Shown here one piece after another: positions 49,316-57,587 of a stretch of 64,000 nt of DNA (position 1 is its first letter; every line of letters starts with the position of its first letter). The translations under genes were made by a program, and so were the position numbers. Below the pieces are notes generated by a model, which ran no database searches, had not been told where the DNA came from, and saw only the letters and a program-made list of their open reading frames with translations. Location of the stretch: NCBI RefSeq assembly GCF_001661345.1, contig NW_017962913.1, positions 3,024,903-3,088,902 of the forward strand, given 5' to 3'. The stretch comes from Ascoidea rubescens DSM 1968. Lineage: Eukaryota > Ascomycota > Saccharomycetes > Ascoideales > Ascoideaceae.

Positions 49316-51526
49316 TTACATTTTACAAATTTGTCCAGCAGATTTTAACAAGCAAGTCGTCAATCTTGAATTATTTATAACTTTAAAGATTGATTTCTTT
49401 TCTTCTTTAGATACAAAAAAGTCTTCATCACCATATTCATGATAATCGTTTTCATGATTCTTGAAAAAATCAAAATTTAAAATATATGGCAATACTCCAT
49501 TCAAATGGACGACTTTTGTATTGTAGTTATCATCACTAATTATTAATCCCATATAATCTTTACTGTTTGATTCATCAATTTCCCAATAGGCAATATTTTC
49601 AATTTTGACGCTTTTTTGCAAATCAAAATTGAAATCTATGGTGTCACTTATAAGTTCAATATTGTAATTATAATTGCTATTGTCATCACTATCACTATTT
49701 GAATTCTCTGAATTTTTTAAATTTGATAATAAAACCAATGAAGGTTTATAAGTAATTTGGCTACAAGCAGCATCACGGATTTCAGAGTTAACAAAACCCA
49801 ACCAGATATTATAGCTGGTTAATCTCTTTTGATATCTCTGGGTTTTATTCTTATTGTTTAAAAAGGATTGTGGAAAAGAGGCTGGAGAAATAAAATCTAC
49901 TATTTTACTATTATTATTGAAGTTTAGAAATTGCAACATTCTAGTTTTTTTTGACAAGGCAACTAGCTTGTCACCTTTGAAATGATCGTTATCAATTGAT
50001 TTAATGGGTTTTTCAATCGCACAAACACCAGTATCTAAACTGCATTGTAAGGTTTTTAAAGGGTTAGCTGAATAAACTAAATTGACAATACCATTTTTGA
50101 ATTCAAATTCATAATCGTCATCAAAGTTTTCAATGTTATCATAATCATTAAGATCAATTCTGATTTTATTTTTCAGGCTATCTTTAAAAAATGGTTGAAA
50201 AGTGTGGTCAATTTTAATTTGATGGGGTATATTCAAGGGAATTAATTTATCTTGAAAGGGTAAATAGCAATAAAGAATTCTTTTCAAGATAGGTTCATTG
50301 AATTTATTAGTATTGGGATTGTCACTGTAATGGCTATCACTATTGCTGTAGGATTCTGAGCTTTTTCTAGATATTAAATCAATTTCAGATAACATGTTGA
50401 ATAAAATGATTGGTTCTTCGTACTCAACTGATTTAATAGGTTGCTTTTGATTATTGTAAAATTGGTAGGTGATAGTTTTTTTGATCATTTTGGCGTCTTT
50501 TGGCCCGTAACCACTATCATAAATACTGTTGGAGATATTATAATAAAATTGGAAATCAAAGAAAGATGGGAAAGAAGGATAAGAGATATTTTGGTAAGAA
50601 TTGGGACCATATCTAAAATCGAAATAATTACGATTGGTATTGTCAGTATTACCGATATCGTCATTATCATTATCATTATCAATTTCAATTTGATTTGGAT
50701 TGCTATTATAACTATTTATGATATTGAATTGGTTATTTAAAAACTGGTAGGTGATTAGGTTGAAAGTTGGAGTTGATATATCAGAGTGTTGTGAATACAT
50801 TAAATCAGAGATTGTGAAATGCATGTTATAATCTTTAAGCCAAATTGAATTTAAACTTGAGTAGAACCAATTTTTTTGTAAAATTTCATCATTACCATGA
50901 AGATTGATATCGTCAAACAAGTAAAATAAGTCTGTATTTGATATAAGAGATTTATAATATTTTTTATATTTGTACGAATCAATAGGGATATCTAGAGGAT
51001 CTGTTGAGAAAATATCATATTGTTTTGCGAAGATATCGCAATCAAAATTGTCATCATTTGAAGGCATCAACTCATTTTTTTTGAGAGGACTAAGGGTATT
51101 CAAATCCTTGGTGGCAGTTTTGATTAGTTGACTTATTTGATGAAAATTTAAATTGTGGAGAGATTTAACCGATTGGGGTTTATAAAAAGATTTTAATGTA
51201 ATTTTTTTAAGATTAATTTTATTATTTAAAGATTGAGGTATTGGAGTAGAAGAGAAGTTATTGCTGTTATTATTTTGATCATTATTGTTATTCTGGTTGA
51301 GCACTATGTTAAAAATATGATCAAATCTGAAGGATTCAGTTATTGAGATTTTTTTGGTTGAGAAGCTTTTTCTATGAAAATTGGAATTAAAATAGCTGAT
51401 TAAAGATACATCATTAGCCGAAGAATCCACCATATAATTGTTCAACTGGTAAAAGAGAGAAAAAGAAAAAAGTGATATAAGAAGATAAGTGAGAGCTTTT
51501 CTCATTGAAAATGAGATATTCAACAT
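49316..51526 (-). CDS. Divergent beta-mannosyltransferase-like protein (BMT family), copy 3
   Basis: The protein has 736 residues with a signal anchor at about 10-28 (ALTYLLISLFSFSLFYQL) and a longer Asn-rich stem. Family membership is shown by ITYQFYNNQ, VEYEEPIILFNML, YLPFQDKLIPL, YNIWLGFVNSE, TYKPSLVLLSN and the C-terminal VVHLNGVLPYILNFDFF. Key blocks are altered: the GPEDPR of copies 1 and 2 is GPKDAK (about 341), the MRGGT block is absent, and KCGCG is replaced by DAACS. It may have a changed acceptor or donor use, or be non-catalytic. The open frame is intact, so it is not a plain pseudogene. Confidence 0.82.
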   Translation of the reverse strand: MLNISFSMRKALTYLLISLFSFSLFYQLNNYMVDSSANDVSLISYFNSNFHRKSFSTKKISITESFRFDHIFNIVLNQNNNNDQNNNSNNFSSTPIPQSLNNKINLKKITLKSFYKPQSVKSLHNLNFHQISQLIKTATKDLNTLSPLKKNELMPSNDDNFDCDIFAKQYDIFSTDPLDIPIDSYKYKKYYKSLISNTDLFYLFDDINLHGNDEILQKNWFYSSLNSIWLKDYNMHFTISDLMYSQHSDISTPTFNLITYQFLNNQFNIINSYNSNPNQIEIDNDNDNDDIGNTDNTNRNYFDFRYGPNSYQNISYPSFPSFFDFQFYYNISNSIYDSGYGPKDAKMIKKTITYQFYNNQKQPIKSVEYEEPIILFNMLSEIDLISRKSSESYSNSDSHYSDNPNTNKFNEPILKRILYCYLPFQDKLIPLNIPHQIKIDHTFQPFFKDSLKNKIRIDLNDYDNIENFDDDYEFEFKNGIVNLVYSANPLKTLQCSLDTGVCAIEKPIKSIDNDHFKGDKLVALSKKTRMLQFLNFNNNSKIVDFISPASFPQSFLNNKNKTQRYQKRLTSYNIWLGFVNSEIRDAACSQITYKPSLVLLSNLKNSENSNSDSDDNSNYNYNIELISDTIDFNFDLQKSVKIENIAYWEIDESNSKDYMGLIISDDNYNTKVVHLNGVLPYILNFDFFKNHENDYHEYGDEDFFVSKEEKKSIFKVINNSRLTTCLLKSAGQICKM

Positions 51527-52648
51527 TGTTGAGGTAGTACTAGTATGATTATAGGATAGTTATTAAAAAAACAGATAAAACAAGCCAGGATATAAGTAAG
51601 ATGAAAAAGTGATAGATATTTAAGTGGAAGAATAAAACAAATTGAGAGAAAAAAAGGAAAAATGAATCCAATTTATGAAGTTTTTTAACAATTATTTTTC
51701 CTTGGAAAAATAATTACTGTAAGTTTTTAACTCTAATAACATTTCTTTATCTATTTCTGTTTTGAAGAGCGACCCATCCTAAAGTAATTCCGGATAGCAA
51801 AGCTTAACAAAAAAGAGTAATTTGAGCATGCTAAGCTAAACTAAGTTTCGGTTGGAAAAGCTTGAATTGGCACGGCATATTATACTTCGGCCTTACATCT
51901 CAAGACCGGGGCACGCATATATTGCTTATTTTGACTCCAGCTCCGATTTGACCTGGTGTACTCCACATTCTGGAAGAGTAGCTATTATTGGGGTGCTATG
52001 GGGGGAGAGCGCCAGACAGTTGGGTCTATAGGTTTTGTTTTCCAATGAGTCTCTAAACAGTAGTTGGTGCACTTACATGAGCCAAATTTCTATCCACTCT
52101 TGGTGAAAACGCGATTCTTTGCCCTTTCTAAAAACAAAAACAAAGTAGTTGTGTGGAATATTCACTTCCTGCTAAAACAGGTTCTGCAGAAAACATGCAC
52201 TTCCACGCAGAGATAATCATTTCATTATTTCTCTGCGCTAGTATCATGCATGTTTCTGCATGACCCAAAACAGCAACAACTCGAAATGTGCCTAGTCTAA
52301 AAGATTCAGTGGGCCAATCACAACGCAGCATCGCCCACACCGTTCCCAAGGCCTAAGCCCATGTGCACCAGAATCCTGATTTCCACCACAACTTTAGTGG
52401 AACCGGCATTTTGCGCCAGATAGACAATACAAACTTCACCTTCAATCAGCACAGAGACTGCTTTTTTGGGCAACGCATTACAAAATTCAGCTCTTCATGA
52501 GAATGGCTGAAGCCAAACAGCTGCTTGTTATTTGACTGAATGGAAACAAAATACTCGCGAGTTGGATCCTCGAGCGCAGATTAGCAGTGGAATCAGAGAA
52601 GGGGTGCTGTGGTTGCTGAAACACCAGCAAGACAGCTTTTTTTGGCAG
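51527..52648. other. Intergenic region with a long imperfect palindrome
   Basis: This region contains the BMT copy 3 promoter (51527 onward) and the 3' flank of the TatD-type gene. A 74-bp nested hairpin lies at 52186-52259. The section 51840-52640 is less A+T-rich than average. Frames here are short and unrecognised; no tRNA found. Confidence 0.45.
52186..52259. repeat. 74-bp nested inverted repeat (possible structured RNA or cruciform)
   Basis: Outer arms: GCAGAAAACATGCA (52186-52199) with TGCATGTTTCTGC (52247-52259), complementary apart from one bulged A. Inner arms: CGCAGAGATAAT (52206-52217) with ATTATTTCTCTGCG (52224-52237), leaving a six-base loop. Confidence 0.65.
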
Positions 52649-53929
52649 TTAATCTATTGGGAAACTCCTTGCCTGTGCTAAGAGTTCCCCTTTCGCAGCC
52701 AGGTTACTTTCCAAATAACGGTTCCAGTTTTGGCTCAAATGCTCAATGCATAGATCTCTTTTTAGACATTTGATTTTGCAAATTTGGTCAACAACTTTAA
52801 GCAAATCTCGATAATGGTCTCTGTCCTTATTGCAGTCGTAGTATCGATCCACCAGAAAGTCTGTTTCAATCAAGAGGTTGTCTATGGGAATTTCTTGAAT
52901 AACATTTTCCATCAAAAAGTTTCCATTTTTAATGCTCATATTATTGCTAATGTTAATAATATTAGAAAACGAGAAAAACACATCAATTTTTGAATTTTGA
53001 TCCTCCCCATCATAAATGTTTGCATCTTTGATTTTATTTTTTTTTCTATTTTTATTCACTAATTTAACAAAACTTAACCACTGTTTGATTTGATCTTTCG
53101 ATCCGGTATATGAATGGAGACAAATTGATTTGATCGATTTCAATTTATTTTCAGAATAAAAGCTCCTGATCAACTCAAGTATCACTCCGTGACTCTTCAC
53201 CGAATGTACTGAAATTGGTAGTTTTAACTCATTTGCAAATTCTAATTGTCTGTTAAATATCCTGATTTGATGTTTCATATCCACTTTGAAATTTGATAAC
53301 AATCTATTATTGCTCCCATCTTTATCATTATTCTTGATTTGTTTATAATCAAACTCTTTGGGATTACCTAAAAACCCATTTAATGGAATTCTAAACAATT
53401 TGTCCAATCCGATTTCTCCACAAATCATATACTTATTCAAGCTCAGGTCCTCCACCAACAACGCATCAACTTTTCTTTTCAACTCATTTAAATATCTCTC
53501 GATATAAATAGGTTTTGGTAAATAATCTTGTATCATCCTCAAATTATCATCAAAATCTAATGATGTATTTGATAACTTTAGTATTTTCTTATAATGTAGT
53601 AATTTATAATTTTGATTATCATCACCATTTATATTGCTTTCTCTATTTTCTTCATCATCGTCAAAACTAAATAAATGGCAATACCATGGGTGGATTCCAA
53701 TCGATGGTATAATAACTTGTCTATTCATGTTTTTATTCAATTTGTCACCCAACTCAATCACCAATTTTGAATCAAACTGATTTGTTGACATTAATCCTAG
53801 TTCACTAACCACATCCTCATTATTGACTTCGCTATTCTTTAAATCTTCAAAAATAACATCGCAAAGAACATTAATATCAATACTAAAACAATTGGGTGAC
53901 AAATGACAATGTGCATCATATAACTTCAT
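52649..53929 (-). CDS. TatD-family metal-dependent hydrolase (Scn1/YMR262W-like)
   Basis: The protein has 426 residues with a TatD-like amidohydrolase barrel. Visible metal or active-site blocks: YDAHCHLS at 4-11, SIGIHPWY (about 76-83), CGEIGLDK (Glu ~172), LPISVHSVKSHG (about 239-250), CLHSYTGS (about 270) and LLIETDFLVDRY (about 362-373). The order and the GIHPWY/SYTGS variants match the eukaryotic CUT9-interacting Scn1/YMR262W branch rather than the DNase-like Yor1/Tatd1 branch. Two Asn/Asp-rich insertions lengthen it. The substrate is unknown; a phosphoesterase or nuclease reaction is inferred from the family. Confidence 0.85.
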   Translation of the reverse strand: MKLYDAHCHLSPNCFSIDINVLCDVIFEDLKNSEVNNEDVVSELGLMSTNQFDSKLVIELGDKLNKNMNRQVIIPSIGIHPWYCHLFSFDDDEENRESNINGDDNQNYKLLHYKKILKLSNTSLDFDDNLRMIQDYLPKPIYIERYLNELKRKVDALLVEDLSLNKYMICGEIGLDKLFRIPLNGFLGNPKEFDYKQIKNNDKDGSNNRLLSNFKVDMKHQIRIFNRQLEFANELKLPISVHSVKSHGVILELIRSFYSENKLKSIKSICLHSYTGSKDQIKQWLSFVKLVNKNRKKNKIKDANIYDGEDQNSKIDVFFSFSNIINISNNMSIKNGNFLMENVIQEIPIDNLLIETDFLVDRYYDCNKDRDHYRDLLKVVDQICKIKCLKRDLCIEHLSQNWNRYLESNLAAKGELLAQARSFPID

Positions 53930-54237
53930 TTTTAAAAAATTATATATTCTTACAAAAAATTCTTATTGGTTCTAGTAATGATTAAATATCTAACCAAGGC
54001 AACTAAAAATTGATTTGCAAACTCCAATCGGAAATCAGTCACCGGTTCGATTCTCTCAAAAATCAATAACTTAGTTTTAATAACAATTACGAAAATATGT
54101 ATAAAAGTCGAAAAAAAAACCCAACTTCACCCTCTCATCAAAACCAACAAACGCAACTTAATATGTTGCACTAATTTTTGTTGCGCCAAACACCAAATTT
54201 AATAAAAAAAGAATACTGTTATACAAACTGTAATCAT
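53930..54237 (-). promoter_or_regulatory. Upstream region of the TatD-family gene
   Basis: An A+T-rich 308-bp gap between the LRR gene stop and the TatD-type ATG. A GGTTCGATTC motif at about 54043 resembles a tRNA B-box but has no matching stem. Nothing else seen. Confidence 0.35.
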
Positions 54238-56646
54238 CTAAATATTATTTATTTTTTTGACAGTCAAAAGCTCTCTAGCATTTTCAATAGTTTGAGCAAA
54301 CGCACTATAATCGTAAATAATCAATTGATAACTATTATTGTTCGACAAATCACGGATTTTGATTGTAGCTTGGGAACTATCTTTCAGATTTAACTGAAGG
54401 AATAAATTCAGCATTTTAATTTCAGGAAATACTTTTTTTAAACTATATTTCTCAAGCAGAAATGAAACCACAACTAAACAATTTAAAAACACTAGCACTA
54501 ATATAGGCTCTTTTATTGTGAAAAATTTACTCGCTTTTTTAGCGTAAAATATACTTAGTAAACCAAAATCTTTATTTCTGTTAAGATAAGAATGGAAAAA
54601 CATATTTTCTAACATTGATAATACTTCATCATTTTCGTAAAGTGAATAAACCCTATCAATTTCTATACAAAGATTTTTCATTTTCCTAGCAATGATTTCG
54701 AATTTGGTTTCAAGTTCAGGTTCAGAATTTTCAGAATATTTCTTGTTCATTTTGTTCAATGATTGAATTTGGGAGATATTTCTATTAATCGAATAAAATT
54801 GTTGACTAGACATAAAATTAAAATTCTTTAAGGTTATAATTTTTTTCTTTTCTAAATTATTTTTCCAACAATCAAATTTTTGACAAACCTGTGGACCAAA
54901 TTGATTTATTGTCCTCATAAACCGAAGGAACACATTCACTTTGACATAGTGATAAAGAAAATTCTTCCAAGCATTTTCAGCATTTTTAATATAGTAATCA
55001 AATACATCCAACAATTTTTCGTCTTCAATAATTATTCCTTGTTTAATTAATAATTTGACTAAAGGAATTGCTAGATCCTGTTCATGGACCCTAGCAATAT
55101 ACTCAAATGATTTAAAATATTGCTCATAGAAATTTCGTTGAGAATATGGTTTAACAATATCCGGATCCTGTTTGAGAAAATCTTTTCCGGCTGATAACAT
55201 TAATGTACAATATCTTGCGAATTGAACTTGATTTTGGATTAAAGTAAATATATGTTTTTGCTCCTCTATATTTTCAATTCCAAAGTTATATAAAAAATGG
55301 ATATGTGGTTTCGAAAAATTGAACCAATTATTTCTAAGAATTTTTATCAATTTTACAGATTTATATTTACTGTCATCCTTTAAAACATTTGATAATTCTA
55401 TTATTCTGTCAGTGTCAGGACTTTCAAAAAGTACTTTGCTTAGTATATCATGATCTTGTATTATTGAAGTTAATTCAGTCAAAAAGGTTTTACTCACAAA
55501 GGCGATTGATTCCAATCGATCGGTGTCAGAAAGGAAATTATCAGAGATTTTAAATTTTTGCAATTTTTTTAATGCGAATAATTCATCCAAGTTGTGCGTA
55601 AATTCGATTTGATTTGATGATAAATCCAATTCTTCAATATAAGAAATCATTGATATATTTTCAACATTTTCAAGTAAATTTCCGGACAAATTGAATATCC
55701 GAAGGTTTTTCAATGTATTTAGATTCTCCAATTTTGAAATTTTGTTATTTGATAAATTTAAATTTTCTAAATTAACAAGAGAAGATATTTTTTCTATTTT
55801 TAGAATTTTATTGTTGCTAAGATTAAGTGTTTGTAAGTTTTTAAGCAGTACTAAATTTTCAATTTTTTCTATTGAATTGCTTCTCAAATTGAGGGTTTCT
55901 AAATTATCCAATAAAAAAAATTCTGAAATCAATAGCAAATTGTTATCAGATAAGGTGAGTTTTTTCAAAAAATAAAAGTCTTTGAAATTATACTTTAAGA
56001 ATGAATTAAAACTGGGATTGGAATTTTTGAATGAGAGAGAGGTTAAACGATTTAACTCTGCAGAGTGTTCCCCAATGAAACAAAGAAGTGCACTATTAGA
56101 AATGGTTTTTTGGAAAAGTATTTTATCTAAATATTTTAGTAATTGAAAATGGCTTCGAGTTGTAAAATCAAGCTTAATGGTTTGATGAGTTAATCTAAAC
56201 CGATTAAAGTGTTCATTGATTGAAAAATTGACATATAAATGATCACCACTAATCAAGTCGAGGACACTTAAAGTTTTCAAGTTATCCAATTTAATATCTA
56301 GCGGATTGAATCTCTTTAAAGAATCAAAAAAACTAAATGTAGAAACAATTTCTATGTTTTGAGAATATTTTTTGACATTGTCTTCAAAAAGAGCAAAAGG
56401 GTGCAAATTTAAGACCAAAGCTCCGGGTTTATAGCGATCTTGAAAGTAATTGTAATACTTGCCTTGAATGATTCTTACTTGAACAGATCAATATAGTATT
56501 CTTTTGCATTGTTCAGACCAAAGAGCATGAGATAACGAAAATAAAAAGATCTTGTCTAATGGAAGATATTCGAGAATACCTAAGATAGTTGAACAAAAGA
56601 AGGATTGTTGTGCAAGTGCAGAAAGAAGAGGCTGTTTCAAATTCAT
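54238..56646 (-). CDS. LRR protein with F-box-like N-terminus, interrupted by one in-frame TGA
   Basis: The main frame (54238-56485) encodes about 748 residues but has no ATG before the leucine-rich repeats. Upstream in the same frame, an ATG at 56646 opens 52 codons that look like an F-box (LGILEYLPLDKIFLFSLSHA, then LWSEQCKRIL), ending at TGA (56490-56488). Six to seven SDS22-type 22-residue leucine-rich repeats follow (pattern LxxLxxLxLSxNxIxKIEN) at about 225-375 of the joined frame. A helical C-terminal half follows; one segment (FEYIARVHEQDLAIPLVKLL) faintly recalls the start of a RhoGEF (DH) domain. Alternatives for the TGA: a 102-nt in-frame intron from a weak GTATTC donor to a TTCAAG acceptor, a Trp TGG-to-TGA mutation, or a sequence error. 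I cannot name an orthologue. Confidence 0.6.
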
Positions 56647-57587
56647 GAAAGATGGATTGATAATATATGTGATAAAAAGAAAGAAAGCTAAATCATCTTA
56701 TTAAATAGTACTTAAATTCAGTAAAAATAGGCAGTAATTCCCATTTTTTTATCTAGTCACAACCAAAGATTTGTTGCGAAGCAGTCGGATGTCTACATTT
56801 CGCACCTGTCTGTCCCTTGGTATCTGCTACCGGTATGCTCGAAAGTGTATTAACTCGTAACGAACGGCCGGAAATCGGTTATCGAAGGTCACAACACCAG
56901 AATTAGATAATCAGAAAAAGTGTGTGAGATGACTAAGCATATTACTTATAATGCACGTGAGTACCACACAAGTGGTTTCGGGTGCACAGTCCACAGGTGT
57001 GGATGCGCGTCTTTTTTAGGCGACAGCGCAACTTCCTGATCGGGTTGTCGATAACCAGCAGGGGAATCGAAGCTCAACAGGCAGCGAAATCTCAATATGG
57101 TGCAAAAGAACCTGCTCTAGAGTTGCAAATCTGTCTCACTGTTTAAGAGCTGACTGAAATGTTAAATGGAACCCAGGTTTCATCATGGTCAATTGCACAA
57201 TTAGAGACCTTTTTCATCAAAATCCACTGGTTATCCAGCTGGTCTTCGTGCTGCTAACCCAGTGTTTGCAACATTCAAGGTCCAGCTTTTCAATCCACCC
57301 ACTATCTCTAATCTTTTTAATTAGTAATACTGATTTCTAAGAGAATTCTGGTGTTTTGTTATTTTTCTGCTGTTTTTGGTGTTCTTGATCTAAGCTTTTG
57401 GGTTTGCTTACTGAAAATCTGTAAATAATAGTGGTTAGTTTAAATCTATTTTTCAATACAAGTGAAAAAAAACTGAGATAAGAAAAAAACAGTTCCCCTG
57501 AAATAAAATATAACTAATCACTATCAATACCTGTCAACTAAAACTGCAAACAACTCCCTGTTTTTGCTATAGATTACTCCACCAATT
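56647..57587. promoter_or_regulatory. Divergent region, LRR gene / Zn2Cys6 regulator
   Basis: About 56750-57060 is G+C-rich and carries several CGG/CCG triplets (for example CGGCCGGAAATCGG near 56866-56879) and a CACGTG at 56953-56958. CGG triplets are the usual half-sites of Zn2Cys6 factors, so autoregulation of the gene at 57588 is conceivable. No gene seen. Confidence 0.4.

Noticed and set aside
54030-54060. tRNA B-box-like GGTTCGATTC
   Set aside because: The bases on either side cannot form a T-stem and no A-box or acceptor stem fits upstream.
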